A stretch of DNA of 64,000 bases from Gallionellaceae bacterium (GCA_028714735.1 JAQTLU010000014.1:1-64000), one strand, 5' to 3'; counted from the stretch's first letter, positions 26,647-35,867 are shown. Notes: generated by a model not told the origin, from the sequence alone. Numbers and translations: made by a program.

Positions 26647-26859
26647 ATGTTCCTCTCGCCCGAAGACCTCGCCATGTTGACCGGCTTCAAACGCCGATCA
26701 GCCCAGGCAGAAGCCCTGCGCTTTATGGGGATCGAACATCGCATTCGGCCAGATGGGACAGTGGTGGTATTGCGCGCGCATGTTGAGCGAATACTTGGCG
26801 AAGCGCTACACTCAAAAACCCCGCGCAAAACCGCGCCGAGACTTGACCTTGTTGCTTGA
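26647..26859 (+). CDS. DUF4224 small phage/ICE protein
   Basis: The 70-aa protein has the DUF4224 pattern: FLSPEDLAMLTGFKRRSAQAEAL, then MGIEHRIRPDGTVVVLRAHVE. Such proteins sit directly upstream of integrases in prophages and islands and are probable recombination-directionality or DNA-binding factors. Its stop overlaps the integrase start (TGATG), so the two are coupled. Confidence 0.8.
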   Translation: MFLSPEDLAMLTGFKRRSAQAEALRFMGIEHRIRPDGTVVVLRAHVERILGEALHSKTPRKTAPRLDLVA

Positions 26860-27917
26860 TGCCCCCTCAAAAACGATCTGCCGAAAATCGCGGCCTACCA
26901 GCTCGGTGGGCGCGTAAGCATGGCGCCTACTATTACCTGCCGCCGCCCGAGTTGCGCACACAGTGGGACGGCAAATCATGGTTCCGGCTGGGCAGCACTC
27001 TGCCGGAAGCCTATAAGGTATGGGCCGAGCGGATAGCCGCGCCGGAGCGCATCACCACGATTGGCTCTCTGCTCGACCGTTATCTGTTGGAGGTAGTGCC
27101 GGCCAAGGCCGCTAAGACCGCGACCGAGAATGTCCGACACATCACCACGCTACGCCCTGTCTTCGGCGGAATGGCCCTGGGAGACCTGGAGCCACAACAT
27201 GTATACCAATATGTCGACAAGCGTACAGCCAAGACAGCCGCAAAACGCGAGGTAGAGGTACTCAGCCACGCCATGAGCAAGGCCGTCCAGTGGGGCCTGA
27301 TCAAGGCCAACCCACTAACCGGCCAGGTCCGGCTTTCTAAATCCGCACCCAGAACTCGCTATGTCGAGGATTGGGAATTAGTCGAGGTGATGAACCTGAC
27401 GCCGCGCAAACGCAAGGGCAGCGTCGGGATGATCCAGACCTATCTACGTCTCAAAATGCTGACCGGACTGCGCCAGCGCGACCTGTTGCTGTTGACGGTA
27501 TCCGACTGCAAGGAAGATGGTATCCACGTCACCCCGAGCAAAACGAGGAAATCCAGCGGCAAGCGCATCATTTACGCATGGACGCCTGAATTATCCTCGG
27601 CAGTTGAAGCCGCAAAGGAAGTCCGTCCAGCCCTGTCGCCTTACCTGTTCTGCAATCGATATGGCGCCGGTTTTGTAGACGAGGCCACCGGCACGGCAGG
27701 TGATTGGAATAACCTCTGGCAGAACTTTATGGTCAGGGTGTTGAAGGAAACTAAAGTCACCGAGCGGTTCACCGAACACGACCTGCGCGCCAAAGTCGGC
27801 AGCGATGCCGAGAGCCTGGAAAGGGCCCGGCAATTGCTGGCCCATGCCGACACAAAGATAACCGAGCGGTTTTATCGTCGGAAACCCGAGCTTATCAAAC
27901 CGGCTGGAAGTGTCTAA
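26859..27917 (+). CDS. int: Phage-type tyrosine integrase
   Basis: I take ATG 26859 as the start, overlapping the DUF4224 stop; an in-frame TTG lies at 26856. The 352-aa protein has an N-terminal arm-binding part, a SAM-like core-binding part, and a catalytic domain with R in TGLRQRDLLLL, K near TPSKTRKSSGK, and the H-x-x-R box as EHDLRAKVGSD, then HADTKITERFYRR with the final Tyr. It ends about 107 bp from the 3' end of the tRNA-Val gene, the expected integration site, so the island lies to its left. Confidence 0.88.
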   Translation: MPPQKRSAENRGLPARWARKHGAYYYLPPPELRTQWDGKSWFRLGSTLPEAYKVWAERIAAPERITTIGSLLDRYLLEVVPAKAAKTATENVRHITTLRPVFGGMALGDLEPQHVYQYVDKRTAKTAAKREVEVLSHAMSKAVQWGLIKANPLTGQVRLSKSAPRTRYVEDWELVEVMNLTPRKRKGSVGMIQTYLRLKMLTGLRQRDLLLLTVSDCKEDGIHVTPSKTRKSSGKRIIYAWTPELSSAVEAAKEVRPALSPYLFCNRYGAGFVDEATGTAGDWNNLWQNFMVRVLKETKVTERFTEHDLRAKVGSDAESLERARQLLAHADTKITERFYRRKPELIKPAGSV

Positions 27918-27984
27918 CAAGCGCCCTGACGCCCCAATAAAAACAAGGACTTGCGCATGTATTTTTTCAAAATAATTAGACAAG

Positions 27985-28019
27985 AAAAAAGCCCCAAGTC
28001 ATTGAAACTTGGGGCTTTT
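27985..28019. terminator. Bidirectional terminator between integrase and tRNA-Val
   Basis: The stem AAAAGCCCCAAG / CTTGGGGCTTTT (27987-27998 and 28008-28019), with a 9-nt loop, is flanked by A-runs and T-runs on both sides. It can terminate the integrase transcript rightward and the tRNA-Val transcript leftward. Confidence 0.85.
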
Positions 28020-28023
28020 ATGG

Positions 28024-28098
28024 TGGTGGGCGGTACTGGGTTCGAACCAGTGGCTTCCACCGTGTGAAGGTGGCACTCTACCGCTGAGTTAACCGCCC
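28024..28098 (-). tRNA. tRNA-Val(CAC)
   Basis: On the minus strand the acceptor stem GGGCGGT pairs with ACCGCCC, followed by discriminator A and an encoded CCA (28024-28026). The D-arm is ACTCAGCGGTAGAGT, the anticodon stem CCACC/GGTGG encloses loop TTCACAC with anticodon CAC, and the T-arm is CTGGTTCGAACCCAG. The gene is intact. Its 3' end faces the integrase gene, marking it as the attachment site of the left accessory region. Confidence 0.93.
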
Positions 28099-28202
28099 AA
28101 GAGCCGCGCATTTTAATGAGGCGGCCCGATCCGGTCAAAGGCTTTTTCCGGAGACCGCCGCATCCAGTAGAATGCCTTCCTTTGGCACCTTATCTCATCG
28201 TC

Positions 28203-29612
28203 ATGATCCGCACCCGATTCGCCCCCTCGCCCACCGGTTACCTGCACATCGGCGGCGCCCGCACGGCCCTGTTTTCCTGGGCCTACGCCCGCAAACACGG
28301 CGGCCAGTTCGTCCTGCGCATCGAGGATACCGACCAGGAACGCTCGACCCAGGCCTCGGAGCAGGCCATCCTGGATGGCCTGAAGTGGCTGGGGATCGAT
28401 TGGGATGAAGGCCCGTTCTACCAGATGGAGCGGCTGGAGCGTTACAAGACGGTCGCCGAACAACTGCTCGCCGAGGGCAAGGCCTATTACTGCTATGCCA
28501 GCAAGGACGAGCTCGACGCCATGCGCGAGGGCCAGCGCGCGCGCGGCGAGAAGCCCCGCTACGACGGCCGCTGGCGGCCCGAGGACGGCAAGGAACTGCC
28601 CGAGCCTCCGGCCGGGGTGACGCCGGTGATCCGGTTCAAGACCCCGGGCACGGGCGAGATCACCTTCAATGACCTGATCAAGGGTCCGATCACGGTCGCC
28701 AACAGCGAACTCGACGACCTCGTGATCATGCGCGGCGACGGCGTGCCGACCTACAACTTCGGCGTCGTCATCGACGACTGGGACATGGGCATCACCCACT
28801 GCATCCGGGGCGACGACCACGTCAACAACACGCCGCGCCAGATCAACATACTGCACGCCCTGGCCGCGCCGGTGCCCTTCTACGCCCACGTGCCGATGAT
28901 CCTCGGCCACGACGGCGAGCGCCTGTCCAAGCGCCACGGCGCGGTGTCGGTGCTGCAATACCAGGAAGACGGCTACCTGCCCGAGGCGCTGATGAACTAC
29001 CTGTCCCGGCTGGGTTGGGGTCATGGCGATGCCGAGAAGTTCTCCAGCGCGGAATTCGTCGAATGGTTCGACCTGGCCGGCGTCAGCCACGCGCCGGCAC
29101 GCTTCAACCAGGAGAAGCTGGCCTGGCTGAACCAGCAGTACCTCAAGGAAACCGACGCTGCGCGCCTGGCCGACCTGGTACGGCCGTTCCTGGCCAGCGC
29201 CGCGGTCGACACGACCGGCGGCCCCGACCTGGCCACGCTGATGCCGCTGTTGAAAGAGCGGGTCTCGACCGTCGAGGAACTGGCCGACGCCGCCCACATC
29301 TTCTACCACCACACCCTGCCGGCCGAAGCCGAGGTGAAGGCCAAACTGGAGCCGGCCGCCGTGACCGCCTTCGAGCAGTTGCGCGCCGCCCTGCCCGAGA
29401 CCGCCTGGGAAACCGCCGCCTTGAACGCCTTGTTCAAGGACACCGCCAAGGCCAATGGTCTCAAGATGGGCCAGATCGGCATCCCGTTGCGGCTGGTCCT
29501 GTTCGGCACCGCGCAAACCCCGTCCATCGACGCCACCCTGGCCATCCTCGGCCGCGAGGAAACCCTGCGCCGCTTCGATGCCGCCTGGCCACAGGCCCGC
29601 GCGCTCATCTGA
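28203..29612 (+). CDS. gltX: Glutamyl-tRNA synthetase
   Basis: The 469-aa enzyme charges tRNA-Glu with glutamate in the cytoplasm. The class I signatures are both present: the HIGH-type GYLHIGGARTAL near the N-terminus and the KMSKS-type RLSKRHGAVSV. Length is normal. I chose ATG 28203 (MIRTRFAPSPTGYLH), the conserved family start; the frame is open further upstream without support. It is the first core gene after the tRNA-Val-anchored island. Confidence 0.97.
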   Translation: MIRTRFAPSPTGYLHIGGARTALFSWAYARKHGGQFVLRIEDTDQERSTQASEQAILDGLKWLGIDWDEGPFYQMERLERYKTVAEQLLAEGKAYYCYASKDELDAMREGQRARGEKPRYDGRWRPEDGKELPEPPAGVTPVIRFKTPGTGEITFNDLIKGPITVANSELDDLVIMRGDGVPTYNFGVVIDDWDMGITHCIRGDDHVNNTPRQINILHALAAPVPFYAHVPMILGHDGERLSKRHGAVSVLQYQEDGYLPEALMNYLSRLGWGHGDAEKFSSAEFVEWFDLAGVSHAPARFNQEKLAWLNQQYLKETDAARLADLVRPFLASAAVDTTGGPDLATLMPLLKERVSTVEELADAAHIFYHHTLPAEAEVKAKLEPAAVTAFEQLRAALPETAWETAALNALFKDTAKANGLKMGQIGIPLRLVLFGTAQTPSIDATLAILGREETLRRFDAAWPQARALI

Positions 29613-29675
29613 TCCCGGACATTTGCATACACTTCCATCATGCCGCAAAACAAGAATAAAACCGCTCAGCACAAG

Positions 29676-30284
29676 ATGAAGTTGATCGCCTCTCTGACCA
29701 GTCCGTTCGCCCGCAAGGTACGCATCGTCGCCGCCGAGAAGCACATCGAGTACGAACTGGTGGTCGACCTGCCCTGGGAACCGGACACCAAGGTGCCGGA
29801 GTACAACCCGCTCGGCAAGGTGCCGGTCTGGGTGTTCGAGGACGGCAAGACCCTGTTCGACTCGCGCGTCATCGTCGAATACCTGGACAGCGTCAGCCCG
29901 GTCGGCCACCTGATCCCGACCGATCCGCGTGCCCGTATCGCCGTCAAGCGCAGCGAAGCCCTCGCCGACGGCATCATCGACGCCGCCGCTCTGGCCTTCA
30001 TGGAGCGCAAGCGTCCGGAGCAGCAACAAAGCCCGGAATGGCTTGCCCGGCAACTCGGCAAGGTCGCGGCAGGATTGGCCACCATGAGTGCCGACATGGG
30101 CATGAACAACTGGTGCCAGGGCGATTCCTTCACCCTGGCCGACATCGCCACCGGCTGCGCACTCGGCTACCTGGATTTCCGTTTTCCCGAACTCGACTGG
30201 CGACGCTCCCAACCTCACCTGTCGGAGTATTTCGACCGCATCATGCAGCGGCCGACCTTCAAGGACACGGTGCCGGTCGGCTAG
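29676..30284 (+). CDS. Glutathione S-transferase family protein
   Basis: The 202-aa protein starts at ATG 29676 (MKLIASLTSPFARKVRI); an upstream in-frame ATG at 29640 would add 12 residues. It has an N-terminal thioredoxin-like fold with SPFARKV at the active-site position and the cis-Pro segment GKVPVWVFEDGKTLFDSRVI, then an all-helical C-terminal domain with the DxxLADI-like SFTLADIATG motif. It resembles the YibF-type bacterial GSTs. It follows gltX on the same strand by 64 bp. The substrate is not predictable. Confidence 0.88.
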   Translation: MKLIASLTSPFARKVRIVAAEKHIEYELVVDLPWEPDTKVPEYNPLGKVPVWVFEDGKTLFDSRVIVEYLDSVSPVGHLIPTDPRARIAVKRSEALADGIIDAAALAFMERKRPEQQQSPEWLARQLGKVAAGLATMSADMGMNNWCQGDSFTLADIATGCALGYLDFRFPELDWRRSQPHLSEYFDRIMQRPTFKDTVPVG

Positions 30285-30311
30285 GACTCGGTGGCCCCGC
30301 CGGTCCAGCGC

Positions 30312-31268
30312 TCAGACCACCCACCTTGATCTCGTCATCCAGAAATCGCGCCGGCGCTGCTTGGCCAATATCCTGTCCTTGATCCGTGTCGGCGCCCCGG
30401 ACGGCGTGTCGATGGCGACCAGGGCTGCGACGAAGTTGCCTTCCCAAAGCCGGCCGGACTCGACCCGCACCGGATCGGGATGCTCCAGTACCCGGCCTAT
30501 CGTAGGGTTGGTGTTGATCTCGTAGATCTGCGGGGCACCCGATACCAGGGCGAAATCCGCCCGGCCATATTCGACATGGCCGATTTCGAAGGCCTGGTTC
30601 AGGGCATCGGCATAGCGGTTTTCAGCCAGGCCGGCCAATTCCTCCCGATAGAGTTCCGTCCCGGCGACGCCCAACTGGCCGTATTTTGCCGCCCACTGGT
30701 TGTCGTGCACGGCGAGGGTGGGGACCAGCCGGTCGCCGACGCGGAAGGTCGCCAGTTTGCGAAACAGGTTTCCGTGCACAGGCTCGGCACAGTATTCGAC
30801 CACCATGAGATCCCGTTCGGGGTAGCCTGCGTTCACGGCCTTTTCGATCTCAAGCCGCAACTGTCCGGCGTCCTCGATCAGGCCGGTCAAGGGGCCGCGA
30901 TGGGCCGACTCGGTACGCAGGAATACCGGCCAGCGATCCACCGACTCGCTCTCGTCGATGCGCCAGACATCGAACCGGTTGATACCGGCCGACTTGAGCC
31001 GTTTCAGGAGGGCATGGCGATGGCATACCCTGGCCGGATCGTTCAGGACACGCTGGCCGTGCGAACGGAGTTCCCGGTAGACATGGGCCGCAAGTTCCAG
31101 CTCCCAAGGGCTGAGGCGGTCCATGTCGGTAAATATCCAGGTCGCGCGCGGCAGGCTGCGCGCGCGCAACAACTTGTCGTACGACCATATCCGGATCGCC
31201 GGCACGCCGGGAAACGCCACCAGTGTCCGGTGCGTCACCTGCGGCCGAGTCATGACGAAGCAAATCAA
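30312..31268 (-). CDS. ATP-grasp family protein near RiPP-like precursor
   Basis: The 318-aa protein has the ATP-grasp C-terminal signature YEINTNPTIGR, an acidic nucleotide-contact segment (DLMVVEYCAEP) and the glycine-poor LRTESAHRGPLTG loop region. The longest frame uses TTG 31268; ATG 31253 is an alternative. ATP-grasp enzymes join a carboxylate to an amine or thiol using ATP. It is transcribed away from the 63-aa precursor-like gene, sharing a 113-bp divergent region. The pairing suggests a role in peptide modification, although the peptide lacks the acidic residues expected of a graspetide core. Confidence 0.7.
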   Translation of the reverse strand: MICFVMTRPQVTHRTLVAFPGVPAIRIWSYDKLLRARSLPRATWIFTDMDRLSPWELELAAHVYRELRSHGQRVLNDPARVCHRHALLKRLKSAGINRFDVWRIDESESVDRWPVFLRTESAHRGPLTGLIEDAGQLRLEIEKAVNAGYPERDLMVVEYCAEPVHGNLFRKLATFRVGDRLVPTLAVHDNQWAAKYGQLGVAGTELYREELAGLAENRYADALNQAFEIGHVEYGRADFALVSGAPQIYEINTNPTIGRVLEHPDPVRVESGRLWEGNFVAALVAIDTPSGAPTRIKDRILAKQRRRDFWMTRSRWVV

Positions 31269-31381
31269 GCTGGCATCCCCCTTGGACGACCCCGCGTCGG
31301 GCCTGGATTAATTGACAAGTCTATCGATCGGTGACGAGAATGGCCGCGCCGTTCAATTTTTGCCACCAGGAGGAAAATACC

Positions 31382-31573
31382 ATGCAGAAGAAAAACATCG
31401 ACCCGTCCAAGCTGTTCGGCTTCAAAATTCTCGAAGATGCCAAGCAGAGCCAGACCGGTGACGCCGCAAACAGCAAGATTGCCGCCAAGGTCGGCACGAA
31501 GCCCCCTGCCGTCAAACTCGGCAGCAAGATCGGCGGCAAGGTCGGAGTGAAGCCCGTTATCGCATCCGCATAA
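31382..31573 (+). CDS. 63-aa basic peptide, candidate RiPP precursor
   Basis: ATG 31382 is preceded by a strong AGGAGG site. The N-terminal half (DPSKLFGFKILEDAKQS) looks like a leader with hydrophobic anchors. The C-terminal half is unusual: rich in Lys, Gly, Val and Ala, with KVGTKP and KVGVKP repeats and near-repeats KLGSKIGGK, and no acidic or Cys residues after D27. It is followed by a strong hairpin and then by a gene for an HExxH-type peptide-modifying enzyme, so I infer a ribosomally made, modified peptide. I do not recognise a named precursor family. Confidence 0.6.
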   Translation: MQKKNIDPSKLFGFKILEDAKQSQTGDAANSKIAAKVGTKPPAVKLGSKIGGKVGVKPVIASA

Positions 31574-31596
31574 TCGCACCGAGCGTACCGATACCC

Positions 31597-31634
31597 GAAC
31601 AAAGGCAGCCGGTCCCGCTGCCTTTGTTCCTTTT
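31597..31634 (+). terminator. Strong hairpin between precursor peptide and HExxH gene
   Basis: A perfect 13-bp stem (31597-31609 with 31617-31629) around a 7-nt loop, CGGTCCC, is followed by CTTTTT. It fits an intrinsic terminator or attenuator 15 bp before the HExxH start. This would let the peptide message greatly exceed that of the enzyme, a common arrangement in RiPP operons. Confidence 0.75.
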
Positions 31635-31644
31635 TGGCAGCACC

Positions 31645-32646
31645 ATGAACAATTCGGCAGATTTCGATTTCAGCTTCCCGCCGAACGGCCGCCGCGCCCT
31701 GGCGTTCGACCGCAAGGCCCGTGCCTCGCTCGCGGACAGCCTCCAGCATATCGTCGAACAATGTGCCGGTGCCATCCCGTTCGATTCCGCCAGGATGGCC
31801 AGCCTGATCGATGGCCTGAGACAGGGCCGACGCTACCCGCCTTCGCTCTGCGGGGCCTATTTCGAGCTGGCCATGGCGCTGATGGAAGACCGCGACCAGG
31901 ACGCCGCCGGCCTGTTCGCCAGCATCGCCGAGGAACGGCCGATCGATGGCCCGTTCCGGCTGGTCGCCCTGGGCGGCCCTGAAATAGCCCGCCACACGAC
32001 GCGCTATACCACCCTGATGGATAGCGACCCCAACACCTCCTTCGCGATGATCCCGCCCGCGCCGGCCACCGAACGCGATTTCCGCACCCGCTTCGAGCAT
32101 GGCTACCGGCTGCTGGCCACGGCCATTCCCGAACTCGCCGCCGAATTCGACGCCCTGGTGAGCGAGGTCTGCATGGTGGTCGGCGACCCCGCCGCGAAGA
32201 TGCAGTTCGATGGCGGTTCCTCGTACATGCTCTGGGGCGGCCTGTTCCTCAATGCCTCGTCGCACAACAGCGACGTCGCCATGGTCGAGGTGATCGCCCA
32301 CGAGAGCGCCCACAGCCTGCTGTTCGGCTATGCCCTGGACGAAGCCCTGGTCAGCAACCCCGACGAGGAACTCTTCAGCTCGCCGCTCCGTGTCGATCCC
32401 AGGCCGATGGATGGCATCTATCACGCCACCTATGTCCTGGCCCGCATGCACTGGGCCATGTCGCGCCTGATCGATTCGGGACGGCTGGACGCTGAAGCAA
32501 GGGCCGCTGCGGAATCGGCGCGCGCGCTGGACCGGAAGAGTTTCGAGACCGGCTATCAGGTCGTCCGGCAATACGGCCGGCTTACCGACACCGGCCAGGC
32601 AGTGATGGCCGGGGCGCGCGCCTACATGGATGGCATCTCGGAATAA
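31645..32646 (+). CDS. HExxH-motif RiPP-modifying enzyme (mod_HExxH family)
   Basis: The 333-aa protein carries IAHESAHSLLFGY (HExxH) about 50 residues after GGSSYMLWGGLFLNA, then FSSPLRVDPRPMDGIYHATYVLARMHW. This combination is characteristic of the mod_HExxH family (TIGR04267) found beside ribosomal peptide precursors. Despite the peptidase-like motif, these proteins are thought to be metal-dependent modification enzymes. The start is ATG 31645, with an upstream in-frame alternative at 31624 but no clear ribosome binding site. It lies just past the hairpin after the 63-aa peptide. Confidence 0.8.
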   Translation: MNNSADFDFSFPPNGRRALAFDRKARASLADSLQHIVEQCAGAIPFDSARMASLIDGLRQGRRYPPSLCGAYFELAMALMEDRDQDAAGLFASIAEERPIDGPFRLVALGGPEIARHTTRYTTLMDSDPNTSFAMIPPAPATERDFRTRFEHGYRLLATAIPELAAEFDALVSEVCMVVGDPAAKMQFDGGSSYMLWGGLFLNASSHNSDVAMVEVIAHESAHSLLFGYALDEALVSNPDEELFSSPLRVDPRPMDGIYHATYVLARMHWAMSRLIDSGRLDAEARAAAESARALDRKSFETGYQVVRQYGRLTDTGQAVMAGARAYMDGISE

Positions 32647-32655
32647 GCGGCCGGC

Positions 32656-32994
32656 TCAGACCTTCTTCAGGAAGCAGGCCTTGAGCATGAAGCTGCCGGC
32701 ATCCATCTTGCAGTCGACCTCGTGGTCGCCGCCGACCAGGCGGATGCTCTTGACCTTGGTGCCCTGCTTCAGGGTGATCGAGGAACCCTTGACCTTGAGG
32801 TCCTTGATCAGGACCACGGCATCGCCGTCGGCCAGCACGGTGCCGTTGGCATCCTTGATCACGGCATCGTCCTCGTCGGCCTGGGAGACGCCGGCCTGGG
32901 GCCATTCATGGCCGCAGTCCGGGCAGATGTAGTTGTCGCCGTCGGGATAGGTGTTTTCCATGCCGCAGGTTGGGCAGGCCGGGATGGCAGTCAT
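32656..32994 (-). CDS. yjdM: YjdM/PhnA family zinc-ribbon protein
   Basis: The 112-aa protein has an N-terminal zinc ribbon (CPTCGMENTY...ICPDCGHEW) and the conserved C-terminal barrel IKDANGTVLADGDAVVLIKDLKVKGSS...VKSIRLVGGDHEVDCKM ending in a Lys-Val. It is full length for the family historically called alkylphosphonate utilisation operon protein PhnA; the actual function is unclear. It follows the HExxH gene convergently, separated by 9 bp. Confidence 0.93.
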   Translation of the reverse strand: MTAIPACPTCGMENTYPDGDNYICPDCGHEWPQAGVSQADEDDAVIKDANGTVLADGDAVVLIKDLKVKGSSITLKQGTKVKSIRLVGGDHEVDCKMDAGSFMLKACFLKKV

Positions 32995-33022
32995 AACGTG
33001 CTTTCAAATAGTGGTGAAAAAA

Positions 33023-34093
33023 TCAGGTGATTACGCCGCCGCCGAGACAGACCTCGCCGTCGTACAGCACTGCCGACTGGCCGGGCGTGACCGCCCATTG
33101 CGGTTCGTCGAAACGTAACGACAGGCGGCCGTCGGCCAGGCGCTCGACCGTGCAGCCGGCGTCCTCCTGGCGATAGCGGGTCTTGGCGGTGTAGCGGCGG
33201 CCGGCCTCGGGGGCGGGGCCGACCCAGGCGAGGTCGTCGGCCTCGAGCCGCTCCGACAGCAGCAGCGGGTGCTCGTGGCCCTGGACCACGATCAGTTCAT
33301 TCCTGGCCATGTCCTTGCCGGCGACGAACCAGGGCACCCCCTCCTCCGCGCCCTTGACGCCGCCGATGCCGAGGCCCTGGCGCTGGCCCAGGGTGTAATA
33401 CATCAGGCCCTGATGCTGGCCGACCACGCGGCCTTCGGGCGTACGCATGACGCCGGGCTGGATCGGCATGAAGCGTTGCAGGAATTCGCGGAACGGCCGC
33501 TCGCCGATGAAGCAGATGCCGGTGCTGTCCTTCTTGGCCGCGACCGGCAGGTTGGCGGCGCGGGCGAGCCGGCGCACCTCCGGCTTCTCCAGGCCGCCGA
33601 GCGGAAACAGGGCCTTTTCGATCTGGTGCTGGTTCAGGCGGTGCAGGAAGTAGCTCTGGTCCTTGTTGTGGTCGACCGCCTTGAGCAGGCGGCGATCCGG
33701 CGCTGCGCCGTCGAGGCGGGCATAATGGCCGGTGGCGAGATGGTCGGCGTTCAGGCTCAGGGCATGGTCGAGGAAGGCCTTGAACTTGATCTCGGCGTTG
33801 CACAGCACGTCCGGGTTGGGCGTGCGGCCGGCCCGGTATTCGGCCAGGAAGTAGCTGAACACGCGCTCCTGGTACTCCTTGGCGAAGTTGACCAGTTCGA
33901 CCTCGATGCCGAGCACCTCGGCGATGGCAAGGACGTCGCGATAGTCCTGGGCGATCGGGCAGTCCTCTTCCAGGTCGTCGGCCTCCCAGTTCTTCATGAA
34001 CACGCCGACCACCTCGTGGCCTTCCTGTTTCAGCAACCAGGCGGTGACGGCGGAATCGACGCCGCCCGACAGGCCAACGACGATACGGCTCAC
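33023..34093 (-). CDS. mnmA: tRNA-specific 2-thiouridylase MnmA
   Basis: The 356-aa enzyme inserts the 2-thio group at U34 of Lys, Glu and Gln tRNAs. It has the PP-loop SGGVDS at the N-terminus, the catalytic cysteines in [12 protein letters not shown] and [12 protein letters not shown], and a C-terminal beta-barrel. I place the start at GTG 34093 ([14 protein letters not shown]), which overlaps the stop of the Nudix gene (GTGA); the open frame upstream lies inside that gene. It is probably translated with the Nudix hydrolase. Confidence 0.95.
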   Translation of the reverse strand: MSRIVVGLSGGVDSAVTAWLLKQEGHEVVGVFMKNWEADDLEEDCPIAQDYRDVLAIAEVLGIEVELVNFAKEYQERVFSYFLAEYRAGRTPNPDVLCNAEIKFKAFLDHALSLNADHLATGHYARLDGAAPDRRLLKAVDHNKDQSYFLHRLNQHQIEKALFPLGGLEKPEVRRLARAANLPVAAKKDSTGICFIGERPFREFLQRFMPIQPGVMRTPEGRVVGQHQGLMYYTLGQRQGLGIGGVKGAEEGVPWFVAGKDMARNELIVVQGHEHPLLLSERLEADDLAWVGPAPEAGRRYTAKTRYRQEDAGCTVERLADGRLSLRFDEPQWAVTPGQSAVLYDGEVCLGGGVIT

Positions 34094-34557
34094 TGCAGGA
34101 GCGGGAATTCGTTGATCAGGTCGAGCGGGAAACGGCGGCCGGACAGGTAGTCGGCGACGCACTGGTCGACGAAGGGGCTGCGGTGGCGCATGCGCGACTC
34201 GGCAATCTCATCGGGCGTCATCCAGACCGCGCGCAGGATGCCGGTATCGAGCGAGGCGGTCGGGTCGAAACCGGTCACCGTGCCGGTGAAGGCGAAGCGC
34301 AGATAGGTGCGGTCCTTGGTCGGGTGGCGCCAGTGGTAGATCCCCAGCAGCCCCTCCGGCTCGAAGCGGTGCGCGGTCTCCTCGAACATCTCGCGTCGCA
34401 CTGCTGCCAGCAGCGACTCGCCCTCTTCCAGGTGGCCGGCCGGCTGGTTGAACAGGATGCCGCAGTCGGTCTGCTCCTCGACCAGCAGGAAACGGCCGTC
34501 CCGTTCGACCACGGCGGCGACCACCACGTGTGGTTTCCAGATTGTCGAGTCAGTCAT
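34090..34557 (-). CDS. nudJ: Nudix hydrolase, NudJ-like
   Basis: The 155-aa protein starts at ATG 34557 ([21 protein letters not shown]). The Nudix box reads GHLEEGE...REMFEET, matching G-x5-E-x7-R-E-x-x-E-E. The surrounding [11 protein letters not shown] and [10 protein letters not shown] segments match NudJ (YmfB), a phosphatase acting on thiamine diphosphate precursors and nucleoside diphosphates in E. coli. The placement directly before mnmA is conserved in many proteobacteria. It overlaps rimO upstream by 4 bp (ATGA). Confidence 0.88.
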   Translation of the reverse strand: MTDSTIWKPHVVVAAVVERDGRFLLVEEQTDCGILFNQPAGHLEEGESLLAAVRREMFEETAHRFEPEGLLGIYHWRHPTKDRTYLRFAFTGTVTGFDPTASLDTGILRAVWMTPDEIAESRMRHRSPFVDQCVADYLSGRRFPLDLINEFPLLQ

Positions 34558-35867
34558 ACCGGCTTCCCCCAAAGATCGTAATCGTCCGAGCGGGTGATTT
34601 TAACCCTTACCAAGTCGCCTGGCTGCAACCCGCGCCCCTGGGCGATGTGGACCACGCCGTCGATCTCAGGGGCATCGGCGTAGGAACGCGCCACGGCGCG
34701 GCCGCCGCCGACCTCATCGACCAGCACGGTCATCTCGCTGCCGATGCGCCGGCGCAGCTTGGCGGCGCTGATGTCGGCCTGGACGTCCATGAAGCGGGCC
34801 AGGCGGTCCTGTTTCACATCCTCGTCGACCGGATCGGGCAAGGCGTTGGCGGCGGCGCCCTCGACCGGCGAATAGGCGAAGGCGCCGACGCGGTCGAGCT
34901 GCGCCGCTTCCAGGAAATCGAGCAGATCGTCGAAGTCCGCCTCGGTCTCGCCCGGGAAGCCGACGATGAAGGTGCTGCGGATGACTATTTCAGGGCAGAC
35001 CTCGCGCCAGCGCTCGATCCTACGCAGGGTGTGCTCGATGTCGCCGGGCCGCTTCATGGCCTTGAGGATGCGCGGGCTGGCGTGCTGGAACGGCACGTCG
35101 AGGTAGGGCAGCACCTTGCCCCCGGCCATCATGGGGATGACCTCGTCGACGCTGGGATAGGGGTAGACGTAGTGCAGGCGCACCCAGACCCCCAGTTTGG
35201 CCAGTTCCTCGACCAGTTCCTTCATCCGGGTCTTCACCGGGCGGCCGTTCCAGAAGCCGGTGCGGTATTTCACATCGACGCCATAGGCCGAGGTGTCCTG
35301 CGAGATGATCAAGAGTTCCTTCACGCCGGCCTTGGCCAGCGCCTCCGCTTCCGAGAGCACCTCGCCGATCGGCCGGCTGACCAGGTCGCCGCGCAGGCTG
35401 GGGATGATGCAGAAGCTGCAGCGGTGGTTGCAGCCCTCGGAGATCTTCAGCCAGGCGTAGTGGCGTGGCGTCAGCTTGAGGCCGCCGGGCGGGATCAGGT
35501 CGGTATAGGGGTCGTGCGGCCGGGCCAGGTGCTCATGCACCGCCGCCATCACCTCCTCGGTGGCGTGCGGGCCGGTCACCGCCAGGACGCTGGGGTGGGC
35601 CTGCTTGATCACCGATTCGCGCGCACCCAGGCAGCCGGTAACGATGACCTTGCCGTTCTCGCGCAAGGCCTCGCCGATGGTGTCCAGGCTCTCGGCCACC
35701 GCCTCGTCGATGAAGCCGCAGGTGTTGACCACCACCAGGTCGGCGTCGTCGTAGGTCGGCACGATCAGGTAACCCTCGGCCCGGAGCTGGGTCAGGATGC
35801 GCTCGGAGTCGAAGGTGTTCTTCGGGCATCCCAACGAAACGAAGCCGACTTTTCCTATGTTTTTCAT
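34554..35867 (-). CDS. rimO: Ribosomal protein S12 methylthiotransferase RimO
   Basis: The 437-aa radical SAM enzyme methylthiolates the conserved Asp of ribosomal protein S12. It has the N-terminal MTTase domain ([13 protein letters not shown]), the radical SAM motif [18 protein letters not shown] (CxxxCxxC), and a C-terminal TRAM domain. Length is normal. The gene is first in a coupled unit rimO-nudJ-mnmA, all with 4-bp overlaps, an appealing grouping of translation-machinery modification genes. Confidence 0.96.
   Translation of the reverse strand: MKNIGKVGFVSLGCPKNTFDSERILTQLRAEGYLIVPTYDDADLVVVNTCGFIDEAVAESLDTIGEALRENGKVIVTGCLGARESVIKQAHPSVLAVTGPHATEEVMAAVHEHLARPHDPYTDLIPPGGLKLTPRHYAWLKISEGCNHRCSFCIIPSLRGDLVSRPIGEVLSEAEALAKAGVKELLIISQDTSAYGVDVKYRTGFWNGRPVKTRMKELVEELAKLGVWVRLHYVYPYPSVDEVIPMMAGGKVLPYLDVPFQHASPRILKAMKRPGDIEHTLRRIERWREVCPEIVIRSTFIVGFPGETEADFDDLLDFLEAAQLDRVGAFAYSPVEGAAANALPDPVDEDVKQDRLARFMDVQADISAAKLRRRIGSEMTVLVDEVGGGRAVARSYADAPEIDGVVHIAQGRGLQPGDLVRVKITRSDDYDLWGKPV

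Noticed and set aside
28113-30218. Long open frame on the minus strand opposite gltX and the GST gene
   Set aside because: It mirrors the codon pattern of two clear plus-strand genes in GC-rich DNA, has no recognisable domain, and crosses the gene boundary.
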